A stretch of DNA of 64,000 bases from assembly GCA_910585285.1 (NCBI GenBank), contig CAJUDL010000009.1, forward strand, positions 26,141 to 90,140. The letters are read 5' to 3'. Positions 34,994 through 44,855 of the stretch are shown one piece after another; positions within the stretch are counted from its first letter, which is position 1; each line of letters starts with the position of its first letter. The notes below the pieces were generated by a model that worked only from the letters and a program-made list of their open reading frames with translations, was not told where the DNA came from and searched no databases. Origin of the DNA: an uncultured Muribaculaceae bacterium. GTDB lineage: Bacteria; Bacteroidota; Bacteroidia; Bacteroidales; Muribaculaceae. Both the position numbers and the translations under genes were made by a program.

Positions 34994-36319
34994 TTACATC
35001 GTCTCTTTGCGGAGATAGTCAAGACCTTCCCTGACAATCTTCTGGAGCTCGAGCTTGGAAGTGTCTACAAATTCAGGGAGGGCAAAATCTTCTGGAGCGA
35101 CTTCATAGATACCTCTTTCTTCCATTTTCTCGATATTTTTTGCAAGGATGGCTTTGATAAGGTATTCAGGATAGATGTCGAAGGGGAAGACTTTATCGTA
35201 TTCTCCACTCATAATCATCGCGCGGTGTCCACCTTTGATACGGGCATCGAACTTAAAAGGCTTTGAAAGTCCGCGGAGGAAAGCCGGAAATGTTCGGCTA
35301 ACACTATATTTCTTGGGACTGAGAGATGCCCATCCCATAAATTCGTCAGTCTGGTCTCCTTCTTCAATTACCGTGATCTGACGATAGGGATAGCGCAAGA
35401 ATCCATCGTCTTTGCTTACACGCCATCCCGTCAGGACATTGCCTGATATAACTCTTACTTTCCCTCCTTCACATTTAATTTCATTCTCAAGGAGAGTAGC
35501 GAGGTTGGCTCCGATTGTTGTGGAGACCATATGCGGATTGTCGATGCATGGACCAGTTAGGGCAACCACAGTGCTGTAGTCAAGTTCACCGGTTTCCACG
35601 AATTTTCCGATACGGCACGCAGTGACAGCATCAAGTGTCCATACCGTCTCACCTTTATTTACAGGTTTTATATTTGCTATCTGTGTCCCTACATTTCCTG
35701 CAGGGTGTGGACCTTTGAATTCAAATACTTCTGCAACACTTGATGTGATTCCGGATCCTGTGGCAACGGAAAGGTAAACCTTCCCCTCTGTCAGGGAAGC
35801 AAGTGCTTTCAATCCGCTTTCAAGATATTTTGAATTTTGGGAATCAAGCAAAGCGGGTGCAAGAGGTGCCGTATCGAAAGCCGTAACAAAGATATCGCGT
35901 GGCTTTGCATTGAAATCAGGCACAATGTCGTAGGGACGCTGACGCATCATGGCAAATAAACCGGATTTATATAGATTCAGAATAAGAGAATCAGATTTCT
36001 CAAATCCGGATACTTTCTCTTCGCCTTCGCGACGCACTGAGACATATTCAATCTTGCGTCGTTCACCGCGGTGAATCTCCACTACTTTACCGCTTACCGG
36101 TGATGTCAGTTTGATCTCTTCGCATTCCTTGGCATAGAGGAGGGGAGAGCCAGATTTTACTTCATCACCCGCTTTTACAGCCGCTTTCCACGTATATCCC
36201 GGAAAATCATCGGGATTGATAGCGAAGACATCTGTGTTGATGTCTTCTTTAGTCTCCGATGTTGCCATCCCCTGCAAAGGAATGTCGAGACCTTTTTTAA
36301 TAGTTATCAAATTTGCCAT
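34994..36319 (-). CDS. nqrA: Na+-translocating NADH:quinone reductase subunit A
   Basis: About 441 residues, soluble. MANLITIKKGLDIPLQG at the start, FPGYTWKAAVKAGDEVKSGS with the lipoyl-like fold, and GPHPAGNVGTQIANIKPVNK are conserved NqrA motifs. It binds quinone at the cytoplasmic side. The ATG at 36319 is used; the longer frame to 36397 crosses the promoter -7 element TATTTTTG at 36385-36378. First gene of the nqr operon. Confidence 0.95.
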   Translation of the reverse strand: MANLITIKKGLDIPLQGMATSETKEDINTDVFAINPDDFPGYTWKAAVKAGDEVKSGSPLLYAKECEEIKLTSPVSGKVVEIHRGERRKIEYVSVRREGEEKVSGFEKSDSLILNLYKSGLFAMMRQRPYDIVPDFNAKPRDIFVTAFDTAPLAPALLDSQNSKYLESGLKALASLTEGKVYLSVATGSGITSSVAEVFEFKGPHPAGNVGTQIANIKPVNKGETVWTLDAVTACRIGKFVETGELDYSTVVALTGPCIDNPHMVSTTIGANLATLLENEIKCEGGKVRVISGNVLTGWRVSKDDGFLRYPYRQITVIEEGDQTDEFMGWASLSPKKYSVSRTFPAFLRGLSKPFKFDARIKGGHRAMIMSGEYDKVFPFDIYPEYLIKAILAKNIEKMEERGIYEVAPEDFALPEFVDTSKLELQKIVREGLDYLRKETM

Positions 36320-36377
36320 ATGACAATATGTGTTACACAAATGATGAGGAGAATGATATGCCTCGGCATACTTGTTG

Positions 36378-36385
36378 CAAAAATA
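36378..36385 (-). promoter_or_regulatory. -7 element of the nqr operon
   Basis: TATTTTTG on the minus strand lies 58 nt upstream of the nqrA ATG and just after the terminator hairpin of the upstream gene. The -33 element is not clear. Confidence 0.4.
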
Positions 36386-36406
36386 CAAAAAATGCAAAAG
36401 AAATCA

Positions 36407-36447
36407 AAAAAGCTTCCATTCATTTTTTTGATGAATGGAAGCTTTTT
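36407..36447 (-). terminator. Terminator between the TPR protein gene and nqrA
   Basis: A 17-bp perfect stem, AAAAGCTTCCATTCAT with ATGAATGGAAGCTTTT, encloses a 7-nt loop. On the minus strand a T-run follows. It begins 18 nt after the stop of the TPR gene. Confidence 0.85.
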
Positions 36448-36465
36448 ACATTAAATCGTTATTTT

Positions 36466-38100
36466 TTACTTCAGACTATCAACATATTTGCGCACGGGCT
36501 CGTTGTCGGGATCCAGTTCGAGGAATTTGTTGTAATATTCCTTAGCCTTAACCTTGTCGTCTTTCTTTATGTAGTAGTTGCCGAGATACATATAGAGAGT
36601 TTTTGCGTCGCGTGCATATCTTGAGGGATCCGGAGCTTTTTCGAGAAGGGCGATTGCCTCCTCATATTTGGGTTGAGCTGCTACGGCCGCCTCATCTTCG
36701 TTAGCTGCTGTTTGTTTGGCAACATCACCCTGGAGCATCTTGGGTTTATAGTTGTCGGGGAGAATGGCAGCCATCTTGTCGGCATTTGCAAGAACCTCGT
36801 CAAAGAATTCTTTGGCTTTGGCAGGGTTCTCTTTGTTTTCAACTGCAGCGTAGAATGAGAACACAGCCTGCTGGTTGAAATCGTTGTAACCTGGCTCTTC
36901 AGTTTTCTTCACATAATCGCGGAAAGCTTCAGCTGCTTTGGTGAGGTTGTTCTGATCAACATATTTCATTGCAAGATCTTTGCTGAAGGCTGCATTGTCA
37001 GGCATCTCCTTGATTGCTTCTTCGAGAACAGCGACTGCTTCATCGGGACGTTTAGCCTTTGCAAGCTCATCTGCGATAAGTGTGAAGTCAATGGCTGCGA
37101 ATTTGTTGGCTGTGGGGTTTGCATTGTGAGCTGCATAAAGAGCCTCTGCCATGGGAAGCAATTGATCTTTCATTGTGGGAAGCTGAGCGGCATTCATGAA
37201 CTGATAGCGCTGAGCAGTGAAGTTGGCAGGATCCTGCTGGAGAAGCTTGGTTGCGTAGTCGTAACCCTTCTGATAATCGCCACCGTAGAAAAGAAGGAAC
37301 GCATAGCGGTTCTCATCCTGTTTGAAGTGGCTGGGGTTTTGAACGTATTTGCCATATTCGGTTGCTGCGTTCTTGTAATCCTTGGCATTGTAATACGCGT
37401 TTGCAAGCTCACGCTGACCGAGTGCTGAAGTGGGATTTACTTCAAGAAGCTTCTTAAGCATGTCGATAGCGTAAGGGGGGTTAACCATTGTGAAGAGGTT
37501 AGCGTATTTTACATATGCGAAAGATGCCTCGGGATTATAACTTGTTGCCATTTCATATTTAGCACCTGCGTCGCCCCAGTCTTTCTTTTCTGCAGCCTGA
37601 TCGCCTTCGAAAATGTAATAGTCAGGATTTTTCATATCCTGTTTGTAGGATTTCTCCACACGTTTGGTTATCTGCTTCTCATAAGCGACCGGATCTGCCA
37701 TATCATAGGCACGTGCGATGGCAATCTGGAGTGAAGGATCTTTTTTACCTTTCGATTCTCCCTCTTTGAAAAGACGTTCAGCCTCTTTCTGGTTACCATT
37801 TATGAGCGCGAGTGTGCCTGCGCCAACATAGTTGTAGCCATTCTCGGGATTTGCCTGCATTCCCTGCTCAAAATATTTCTGAGCCTCGGAATTTTTCTTC
37901 TCACGGAGGGCGATCATGCCGAGGTAGTAGTCACTGACAGCTTTGTCTGTGCCTGCGTTGTTGAGGCTACGAAGCAAAAGCTCTTTTGCATTGTCGAATT
38001 GGTCGGCTTTGTAATACTCGGCACCTTCGACATGTGTCTGTGCTGTTGCCGAGATTGCGAATCCGGCAAGGCAGAGGGTCAAGATTCCTTTAAATTTCAT
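36466..38100 (-). CDS. Secreted tetratricopeptide-repeat protein
   Basis: A 544-residue protein with signal peptide ending SATAQ and at least nine TPR-like helix pairs along its length, e.g. YYLGMIALREKKNSEAQKYF, NAKDYKNAATEYGKYVQ and YLGNYYIKKDDKVKAKEYYN near the end. It is soluble periplasmic or lipid-side, with no enzyme motif. It follows the PstS-like and TonB/Exb genes on the same strand, an arrangement I recognise from other Bacteroidales, so a role in envelope transport or its assembly is possible but unproven. Confidence 0.75.
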   Translation of the reverse strand: MKFKGILTLCLAGFAISATAQTHVEGAEYYKADQFDNAKELLLRSLNNAGTDKAVSDYYLGMIALREKKNSEAQKYFEQGMQANPENGYNYVGAGTLALINGNQKEAERLFKEGESKGKKDPSLQIAIARAYDMADPVAYEKQITKRVEKSYKQDMKNPDYYIFEGDQAAEKKDWGDAGAKYEMATSYNPEASFAYVKYANLFTMVNPPYAIDMLKKLLEVNPTSALGQRELANAYYNAKDYKNAATEYGKYVQNPSHFKQDENRYAFLLFYGGDYQKGYDYATKLLQQDPANFTAQRYQFMNAAQLPTMKDQLLPMAEALYAAHNANPTANKFAAIDFTLIADELAKAKRPDEAVAVLEEAIKEMPDNAAFSKDLAMKYVDQNNLTKAAEAFRDYVKKTEEPGYNDFNQQAVFSFYAAVENKENPAKAKEFFDEVLANADKMAAILPDNYKPKMLQGDVAKQTAANEDEAAVAAQPKYEEAIALLEKAPDPSRYARDAKTLYMYLGNYYIKKDDKVKAKEYYNKFLELDPDNEPVRKYVDSLK

Positions 38101-38262
38101 ACGTCTTATGATTGTTTGTTTTATTTCCTAAAAAGACTCGCCCACACTTATTGATGTTGAGAGCGAGTCCAAAATTACTAATTTTTTGCTATATTCACAA
38201 ATTATTCACGAACTATGAATATAATATATGTTAAAATCCGAGGGGTTAAAACATATTCGGGT

Positions 38263-39267
38263 TTATTTCAATTCCACTACCCGGGGATTCATATGGTATG
38301 GCAGAATACCTGTCTTCGATATTATCTTTTGCCCAACAAAGCCGGTGACAAATGTATAGAAGCTATGAAGCACTGTTGAGTTTGATGCTGTCGATATCAT
38401 GTATACCTTGCGGAAGAGGGGATATTCTCCGGAGTTTATATATACCTGATAAGGTTTGTAACCGGTAGGATCGAAATCGTTTGCTTCTGTCGGATTGCTC
38501 ACCTTGACTATGTTTACTTCGGTTGTAAGGTTTGTGGCTATCGTGTCGTTCTGGTTGGCATAGTCCTTGTTTCTCTGTTCAACCGGAACCTGCTTTGCCA
38601 GACTTAAATCATCGCCCAGCCAGCTCACTGAGATTATACCCAGTGCGTCAGGATCACTTTTGACCACATCAAACACCTGAGCGTTGTCTTTCTGTGCAAA
38701 CGCATTCGGATTGTCTGAAATCTTGGCTCCTTCAGGAAGGAATTTCTGACGCATGTAGCTTACAGTTGAAGATCCCGCATTGTCGAACACAAGTTTTATT
38801 GCAGTTGTGTCATTACCGGCAAGCTGGCTCCAGCGGGTTATCTTACCATTCATGATGTCGCTGATCTCTTTCATTGAAAGAGAAGTTACACGATTGTCTT
38901 TGTTGGTGATTAGGGCAACAGCATCAACTGCGATGCAATGTGTCTTCACAACACGTTTGAATTTGCTTTTTATATAGTCTTTCTGTTCTTTGGTAAGTTC
39001 CTGTGTCACAATAATGGCTTGTGTCCCGTCTGCCATGATGGTATCGATGGCATCCTGTTCGCTCACAAAGAATGGGATTATCGATGAGCCCGGATAGGAA
39101 AACTCAAAAACCTCTATTTCTTCATTGAGAATATTTCGAAAACCGTCGTCACAGAAGATTGTTGCGCTGCCTTTGGCGTATTCGCCGCGTTTCACTTTAG
39201 TGCATGAAACAGCTCCCAGTGCCAAAAGCGCCGAGAGCATTATGGTAATTAAAGATCTGGTTTTCAT
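38263..39267 (-). CDS. PstS-like phosphate/anion-binding lipoprotein
   Basis: About 334 residues. The lipoprotein signal MKTRSLITIMLSALLALGAV ends SC (Cys22). IVTQELTKEQKDYIKSKF, VDAVALITNKDNRVTSLSMK and EISDIMNGKITRWSQLAGND form the hinge and lobe pattern of the PstS-like (PBP-like 2) superfamily, and NAGSSTVSYMRQKFL resembles the anion-binding loop. No PstABC transporter genes are nearby. The ATG at 39267 gives an intact signal; the frame to 39324 does not. Confidence 0.75.
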   Translation of the reverse strand: MKTRSLITIMLSALLALGAVSCTKVKRGEYAKGSATIFCDDGFRNILNEEIEVFEFSYPGSSIIPFFVSEQDAIDTIMADGTQAIIVTQELTKEQKDYIKSKFKRVVKTHCIAVDAVALITNKDNRVTSLSMKEISDIMNGKITRWSQLAGNDTTAIKLVFDNAGSSTVSYMRQKFLPEGAKISDNPNAFAQKDNAQVFDVVKSDPDALGIISVSWLGDDLSLAKQVPVEQRNKDYANQNDTIATNLTTEVNIVKVSNPTEANDFDPTGYKPYQVYINSGEYPLFRKVYMISTASNSTVLHSFYTFVTGFVGQKIISKTGILPYHMNPRVVELK

Positions 39268-39274
39268 ATTTTCA

Positions 39275-39490
39275 TCAGTTCGTGCCTTTGTAAAGTCTAT
39301 ATCCACGGAAAATACCGTAAACAATCAGTATTGCACCTATAATGCAACTGAGAGTATAATTGATGATATCGAAAACATTGAAGATGAATAGAAGTCCTAC
39401 TCCGACATATACGATGACCATCAGAATGCCAAATGCCAACCGTGCTCCCTTGGGAGCCATGGGGCGATTATCATTATCATAACCTTGCAT
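39275..39490 (-). CDS. Small two-helix membrane protein
   Basis: A 71-residue protein. A polar N-terminus (MQGYDNDNRPMAPKGARL) is followed by two hydrophobic helices (FGILMVIVYVGVGLLFIFNV and IINYTLSCIIGAILIVYGIF) and a basic end (RGYRLYKGTN). It lies 7 nt before the PstS-like gene and after the TonB terminator, so it probably shares a transcript with the PstS-like protein. Function unknown. Confidence 0.65.
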   Translation of the reverse strand: MQGYDNDNRPMAPKGARLAFGILMVIVYVGVGLLFIFNVFDIINYTLSCIIGAILIVYGIFRGYRLYKGTN

Positions 39491-39637
39491 AACTTTATGT
39501 TTTAGATGTTCTTTATATTTTTAACAATCATTAGCTGATATGGTTTACGGCTATTGATGATTATCGTGAGTGATAATCATTATTAAATTCAAAATTAACA
39601 ATTAATTTTAACATTTAAAAGAACGTGTTAAAAAAAC

Positions 39638-39666
39638 AAAGGAGCGACCTTTGAGATCGCTCCTTT
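39638..39666 (-). terminator. Terminator after the tonB gene
   Basis: AAAGGAGCGA (39638-39647) pairs with TCGCTCCTTT (39657-39666) around a 9-nt loop. On the minus strand it is followed by TGTTTTTTTAAC. It begins 21 nt after the stop codon. Confidence 0.85.
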
Positions 39667-39686
39667 AATATTACATGTAAATTGGA

Positions 39687-40559
39687 TTACTGATTCTGGA
39701 GTTTGAACACCACAGGGAGGTTGAAGTAGCTTCGCACGGCAACACCATTGTTTTTACCGGGCTGCCATTTCGGCATCTTCTTCACTACTCGGAGTGCCTC
39801 ACGGTCGAGGTCACGGTCCACACCCTTGAGGATTTCTGCCTTACCGATCGATCCATCCTTCTCAACGACGAATTTCACGATTACGCGGCCCTGGATGTCA
39901 TTCTGTTGAGCTGACTCCGGATAACGCACGTTGTTGTTTAGCCATTTCATCATGGCTGCTGTTCCACCAGGGAATTCAGCCTGCTGCTCTACAGCCACAA
40001 AAATTTCCTCCTCTTTGGGTTTAACCTCGGGTTCGGGTTCTTTGACTACAACCTGCTCCTGAACTGCTTTGAATTTGTCGGCATCATCGCTACCTTCCTG
40101 AGTCACGACACCACGTGCGGTGTTGTCCTCTTTCTGGGTATCCATATCCATCACCTCGTTTTTCACCTTGTCGGCATCAACGATGGCAATCTGGGTAACC
40201 TGGACTGTTGCGAGAACCTCTTCGGGCACCTCAATTTCGGGTTGTTCAAATTTCTGCTCTTCAACTTCTGGTTCCGGCTCCGGTTCCTCAGCTTCCTGAG
40301 CAAGCTGTGCAGCCATCATTTTCTCTCTTTGCTCCTGAAGAGCAAGAGCCTGCTGTTCGGCACGATAGTCGGACCATTTGCTGAATGCAATTATAAGTAT
40401 GAAGATCACTACCAGACCGATCAGCGTAAAGAGCACAGCCAGATTATGACGTTTGTCGCTCTCTTTACGAAGTTGATAAGCACCAAATTCTTTGTTCTTA
40501 TCAGCGAAGACGAGATTACGCCAATCTTGTGAGGTTAGATCTACGTTTCTATTAGCCAT
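39687..40559 (-). CDS. TonB-family energy transducer
   Basis: A 290-residue protein: a cytoplasmic start (SQDWRNLVFADKNKEFGAYQ), a membrane helix (LAVLFTLIGLVVIFILIIAF), a Pro/Glu-rich periplasmic stretch (EEPEPEPEVEEQKFEQPEIE) and a C-terminal TonB domain (FPGGTAAMMKWLNNNVRYPE, GRVIVKFVVEKDGSI, MPKWQPGKNNGVAVRSYFNL). It passes energy from the ExbB/ExbD motor to outer-membrane receptors such as that at 22998. Fourth gene of exbB-exbD-exbD-tonB. Confidence 0.93.
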   Translation of the reverse strand: MANRNVDLTSQDWRNLVFADKNKEFGAYQLRKESDKRHNLAVLFTLIGLVVIFILIIAFSKWSDYRAEQQALALQEQREKMMAAQLAQEAEEPEPEPEVEEQKFEQPEIEVPEEVLATVQVTQIAIVDADKVKNEVMDMDTQKEDNTARGVVTQEGSDDADKFKAVQEQVVVKEPEPEVKPKEEEIFVAVEQQAEFPGGTAAMMKWLNNNVRYPESAQQNDIQGRVIVKFVVEKDGSIGKAEILKGVDRDLDREALRVVKKMPKWQPGKNNGVAVRSYFNLPVVFKLQNQ

Positions 40560-40595
40560 TTCTTTTCTGCTTTAAGTATTAATAAATCTAACTCA

Positions 40596-41375
40596 TCATT
40601 TATGGTGGTTATTCTGGTAGTCAATAACCATGAGTGAATCCGCCTTGGTCATGTTGTCGATCTGATATTTAGAAATCGAGTTGATCTGCATTTCGTCGAG
40701 CACAGACACAAGACTTCCGAATGAAGCCTGAGGTGTTGACTTGATGATGATCACCGGTTTCTTCAGATTTTCATCTTTTCTGATCTTGGAGGCAGCCTCA
40801 TCATAAGCCATCTGAGCTTTTTCGCGACCATCTTTGGTTTCGAGGCTTCCGAAACCGCCACTGGCGTATTTCTCTTTGAGCTTATTGATTTCGGTCAAGA
40901 CTTCCTTGTTACGCTGCTGGATAATCTCACGGATGCCACGGGCTTTGCCAGATTTCTCATCGTTAGCAAGGAATTCAGATTCCTGAATGTTGTTGTTTTC
41001 GGAAAGTACTGTTCCGCCGGGACCTAAAATACCTGCATCACCACCGGGTTTGCCGAAGTAATAATAGATGATAGGCTGAACTTTCCCATTCACTGTGTCC
41101 ACATCGAAAGAACCGGTTTTTCTTTTTGCATCAAGAATGATTGTAACAGCATCGTCGGCTGAAGCCTGTGACATGTTTTCTTCATTCTGCACCTTTTCAT
41201 TTGACGGGAGCGCTATAGTCAAAGTCTGCGACTTGATCATGGTCGTACAGAGCATGAAGAATGTAATAAGCAACATGTTCATGTCGACCATAGGCGTGAA
41301 ATCCACGCGAATCGTCATTTTTTTCTGGTGGCCTTTTCCTTTGCCACCTCCATTGTTTTGCTGAACTTCTGCCAT
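40596..41375 (-). CDS. ExbD/TolR-family motor protein (second copy)
   Basis: A 259-residue protein. KKMTIRVDFTPMVDMNMLLI contains the conserved membrane Asp (VDMN) of the ExbD helix. The periplasmic part is long compared with E. coli ExbD (141 residues), with an inserted helical segment (EIIQQRNKEVLTEINKLKEK). It differs from its neighbour at 41381, so the complex may hold two unlike ExbD subunits. Confidence 0.9.
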   Translation of the reverse strand: MAEVQQNNGGGKGKGHQKKMTIRVDFTPMVDMNMLLITFFMLCTTMIKSQTLTIALPSNEKVQNEENMSQASADDAVTIILDAKRKTGSFDVDTVNGKVQPIIYYYFGKPGGDAGILGPGGTVLSENNNIQESEFLANDEKSGKARGIREIIQQRNKEVLTEINKLKEKYASGGFGSLETKDGREKAQMAYDEAASKIRKDENLKKPVIIIKSTPQASFGSLVSVLDEMQINSISKYQIDNMTKADSLMVIDYQNNHHK

Positions 41376-41380
41376 AATTA

Positions 41381-42106
41381 TTATTCTTCCGCTCCTTTAA
41401 GAGCTGTCAATAACGTAAACTTATTCATGTGGATTGTCTGGAGATTATCCATAACCATGTGCACGATGTCGAAAGAGGTATTCTGGTCTGCCTTGATAGC
41501 AACGCCTGTACCGTCTTTGATTTTGTCGGCAAGGTTGGAGTTCTCAGTCTGGCGCATAGCCTTCATCCACATCTGGAATTCATTAGGTTTGGATTCATCC
41601 TCATTCCAAGAGATTGGAATGCCGGTCACATGGTTGGGATTTTCATCCTCACCTGCCAACCATTCGTCCATTCTTGTCTGACCTTCCTGTTGAGAGGCGA
41701 GGTCAAGGAATTCACCCAACTGATTGAGTGGCACACCGAATGAACCGACCTTGCTGAAGGCGTACTTTTGCTCAGGTGTGAAGCTTATTTTGTTCTTATG
41801 CGACTCATTGTAGATTTCGCTCACTTTGTCGAGCAGTGCCATCTTCATCTTCTCGTTGCTCCAGTTTGATGAAGTGTCATTGTTCATTGTGAGCCAAACT
41901 TTGCCTTCCGGACTCAGAAGCACCTGCACGAAGTTGGTCTCCTGCACCTTTTCTGTAGATACAGAAGGAGGTGTGATAACTGTTGTCGGTTCCTTCTGAA
42001 GGAAGGTAGAAGTCAACATGAAGAAGGTAAGCAAAAGCACGGTCACATCACTCATCGCGGTCATATCGATGAATGTGCTTTTTCTTGCAATTTTTACTCT
42101 TCCCAT
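41381..42106 (-). CDS. ExbD/TolR-family motor protein (first copy)
   Basis: A 241-residue protein. RKSTFIDMTAMSDVTVLLLTFF has the membrane helix with the conserved Asp in MSDV. The periplasmic domain is enlarged, with MDEWLAGEDENPNHVTGIPI. It is 5 nt from the second exbD and 59 nt from exbB, so it is co-expressed with both. Confidence 0.9.
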   Translation of the reverse strand: MGRVKIARKSTFIDMTAMSDVTVLLLTFFMLTSTFLQKEPTTVITPPSVSTEKVQETNFVQVLLSPEGKVWLTMNNDTSSNWSNEKMKMALLDKVSEIYNESHKNKISFTPEQKYAFSKVGSFGVPLNQLGEFLDLASQQEGQTRMDEWLAGEDENPNHVTGIPISWNEDESKPNEFQMWMKAMRQTENSNLADKIKDGTGVAIKADQNTSFDIVHMVMDNLQTIHMNKFTLLTALKGAEE

Positions 42107-42165
42107 ATTAGCTATAAACTTAATTCGGTTTTGTTAAAGTTAGTTGTGTATTCTTTGTCGAAGAA

Positions 42166-43023
42166 TTACTTGTGAGTAGCAGCGAAAGTAGCTACGATAG
42201 AGAAACCGATTTCGTCGATAGCGTAGGTAAGGTTGTCGATCTTATTGGTGAAGAAGTTGTATGAAATTACAGCGAAAGCACCGGTTGCGATACCGAAGGC
42301 GGTGTTCACAAGAGCCTCAGAGATACCAGTTGAAAGCTCTGTAGAGTCAGGAGAACCGGAAGAAGCAAGAGCCTGGAATGATTTGATCATACCCATAACG
42401 GTTCCGAGAAGTCCGACGAGTGTACCGAGAGTGGTGAGGGTTGCGATGATAGGGAGGTTCTGAGAAAGTCCCGGCATCTCAAGAGCTGTAGCCTCTTCAA
42501 CCTCGTTGCGAAGCGTTGTAAGTTTCTGCTCTTTGCTGAGAGTTGTGTTCTCGTCCATCTCTTTGTAACGAACCAAGGTGTTGTAAACTACAGATGCTAC
42601 AGAGCCTTTCTGAGTTTTGCAACGCTGCATAGCTGCATCAATCTTGTTGGCAGCGAGGTCAGCTTTGATGTCGGCAACGAATTTAGTTGTGTTACCTTTG
42701 CCGGAAGCTGAGCTAATGGCGATCCAGCGCTCGATTGAAAGGACGATAACAGTGAGAAGAAGAGTCATCAGGATAGGCACGATGAAACCACCTTTGTAAA
42801 CTGTACCTGCAAGGTTCAAGGGATGGCCGTCTGTTGTGCCGCCTTCGAAGTTACCAGAGTAACCCATGCCGAAGAGGAAGATACATACAGCTGCTACAGC
42901 GCAGGCAATGATAACGAGGAATGCGTTGCGGATACCGCGGATGTTGCTGATTTTTTCCTCTTTTTTTACTTTTGCAGAAACAGTTGCTGCTGGCTGGGGT
43001 GCCATAGGTTTCTGAGATTCCAT
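42166..43023 (-). CDS. MotA/TolQ/ExbB-family proton channel
   Basis: A 285-residue protein with three long helices: NAFLVIIACAVAAVCIFLFG, IVPILMTLLLTVIVLSIERW and the pair LPIIATLTTLGTLVGLLGTV / ALVNTAFGIATGAFAVISYN. The GLLGTVMGMIKSF and TAFGIATG motifs are family signatures. It forms the proton-driven motor with the two ExbD proteins for TonB. Confidence 0.93.
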   Translation of the reverse strand: MESQKPMAPQPAATVSAKVKKEEKISNIRGIRNAFLVIIACAVAAVCIFLFGMGYSGNFEGGTTDGHPLNLAGTVYKGGFIVPILMTLLLTVIVLSIERWIAISSASGKGNTTKFVADIKADLAANKIDAAMQRCKTQKGSVASVVYNTLVRYKEMDENTTLSKEQKLTTLRNEVEEATALEMPGLSQNLPIIATLTTLGTLVGLLGTVMGMIKSFQALASSGSPDSTELSTGISEALVNTAFGIATGAFAVISYNFFTNKIDNLTYAIDEIGFSIVATFAATHK

Positions 43024-43396
43024 AATCGTTCTAAATTTTAATTGTTTTTGTTAAAAGATTAATTATTTCTTTAAGATTTTTTCCTTTTTTGATGTCGGCC
43101 CGCTTCAGATTGTATGCATGATGTAAGGTTTATCTTTGCGAGCTTTCATGTGTTTTGTTTTGTCGCTATTGGCACTTTGCGAGCCATTTGAATTGTCGAC
43201 ATTGCAAAGTTACAATATATTTTGAATAAATCATCATTCGATTATAAAAAAAAGTTGAGTTTGTCGCTATAATTTAAATTTATTAAGTAATTCGACTTGA
43301 AAAATATGTTTTATAACATAAATTTTCACTTTCATATCAAAAGAGACCCGACTGTTTGCCGGGTCTCTGATTTATTCATTGTGATATTCGCTTTGC
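43024..43396. other. 373-bp gap between exbB and pgk
   Basis: The minus strand has TAACTTTG at 43212-43205, a likely promoter of exbB with a long leader (about 175 nt). Within that leader CTTTGCGAGC (plus strand) occurs twice, near 43136 and 43181. The pgk terminator lies at 43342-43368. I see no ORF. Confidence 0.45.
43342..43368 (-). terminator. Terminator of pgk
   Basis: AGAGACCCG pairs with CGGGTCTCT around a 9-nt loop. Read on the minus strand, TTTTGATATG follows. It lies 29 nt past the pgk stop. Confidence 0.75.
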
Positions 43397-44650
43397 TTAT
43401 TTGCCTTCGATCGCTGCAACGCCGGGAAGGGTTTTACCCTCGATCGCTTCAAGAAGGGCACCGCCGCCTGTCGATACATATGAAACGCTGTCGGCAAGAC
43501 CGAATTTATTGACGCACGCAACAGAGTCGCCACCACCAACGAGGGAGAAAGCTCCATCTTTGGTTGCTTCAACGATAGCTTCGGCTATGGCTTTTGATCC
43601 GGTTGTGAAATTGTCAAATTCAAACACACCTGCAGGACCATTCCACAGGATGGTTTTTGCTGGTACGATTACCTCTCGGAATGCTTTGATAGACTCAGGA
43701 CCTGCATCAAGACCTTCCCAGCCTTCCGGGATATTCAGCACGGAGCAGATCTGAGTGTTGGCATCGTTGCTGAAAGCGTCTGCTGCAACGCAGTCAGTTC
43801 CGAGCACGAGATTCACACCTTTCTCTTTTGCTTTTTTCATGATGTCAAGGGCGAGGTCAAGCTTGTCGCTTTCGCAGATTGAGTTGCCAACATTGCCGCC
43901 CATGGCTTTTGCGAAGGTGTATGTCATGCCGCCGCAGAGGATGAGGTTGTCAACCTTGTCCATGAGGTTCTCAATGATGCCGATCTTGGTTGATACTTTA
44001 GAACCACCCATGATTGCCGTGAACGGGCGTTTGATATCTTTGAGAATATTGTCAACAGCCTTTACCTCTTTCTCCATAAGGAAGCCGAGCATTTTATCCT
44101 GCTGGTCAAAATAGTCGGCGATCACAGCTGTCGAAGCGTGACGGCGGTGAGCTGTTCCGAATGCGTCGTTTACATAAACGTCTGCATAGCTTGCAAGAGT
44201 TTTTGCGAATTCTTTCTGACGCTCTTTCATTTCTTTCTTTGCAGCCTCATATGCGGGATCGTTTTTGTCGATACCTACTGGCTTGCCTTCCTCTTCAGGA
44301 TAGAAGCGGAGGTTTTCAAGAAGAAGAACCTCGCCGGGTTTAAGATCTTTGGCTGCCTCCTGAGCGCCCATGCAGTCGGGAGCGAATTTTACATCGCGTC
44401 CGAGAGCTTTGGCAACAGCCTCGCGAATCTGAGAAAGACTGAGTTTGGGATTGACTTTTCCTTTGGGTTTACCCATATGAGACATAAGGATCAGGGCACC
44501 TCCGTCATCAAGGATTTTCTTGAGAGTAGGGAGGGCACCGCGGATGCGGGTGTCGTCTGTGATGTTTCCGTTTTCATCCAGGGGCACATTGAAATCTACC
44601 CTGACGATAGCTTTCTTGCCGTTAAAATTAAAATCTTCGATTTTAGCCAT
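43397..44650 (-). CDS. pgk: Phosphoglycerate kinase
   Basis: A 417-residue protein. [78 protein letters not shown] and [14 protein letters not shown] are all intact. It makes ATP from 1,3-bisphosphoglycerate in glycolysis. Single gene with its own promoter (44744-44775) and terminator. Confidence 0.98.
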   Translation of the reverse strand: MAKIEDFNFNGKKAIVRVDFNVPLDENGNITDDTRIRGALPTLKKILDDGGALILMSHMGKPKGKVNPKLSLSQIREAVAKALGRDVKFAPDCMGAQEAAKDLKPGEVLLLENLRFYPEEEGKPVGIDKNDPAYEAAKKEMKERQKEFAKTLASYADVYVNDAFGTAHRRHASTAVIADYFDQQDKMLGFLMEKEVKAVDNILKDIKRPFTAIMGGSKVSTKIGIIENLMDKVDNLILCGGMTYTFAKAMGGNVGNSICESDKLDLALDIMKKAKEKGVNLVLGTDCVAADAFSNDANTQICSVLNIPEGWEGLDAGPESIKAFREVIVPAKTILWNGPAGVFEFDNFTTGSKAIAEAIVEATKDGAFSLVGGGDSVACVNKFGLADSVSYVSTGGGALLEAIEGKTLPGVAAIEGK

Positions 44651-44743
44651 TTTATAAATTATATTGGGTTATTGAATTTTCATGTATGACGATAAGAGGT
44701 GATACCTGTTGCAACGGTATGCAATAACCGTAATCACCAACTG

Positions 44744-44775
44744 CAAAATTAATAAAAATAACAAATGTGAGCAAA
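44744..44775 (-). promoter_or_regulatory. pgk promoter
   Basis: Minus-strand TTTG (44775-44772) and TAATTTTG (44751-44744) are 20 nt apart, 93 nt upstream of pgk. On the plus strand TAATTTTG at 44826-44833 is the likely -7 element of the divergent kinase-RapZ gene, 22 nt before its ATG. Confidence 0.6.
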
Positions 44776-44855
44776 TTAAAATTTGTTAGTGGTGTATTAA
44801 TAAGGTTAATTTGAACTACTTTTATTAATTTTGTAGTTGAAATTTTTTTGAATAG

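Noticed and set aside
44138..44689. A 183-residue plus-strand ORF
   Set aside because: It lies fully opposite pgk, whose protein is intact; its product looks like an antisense translation.
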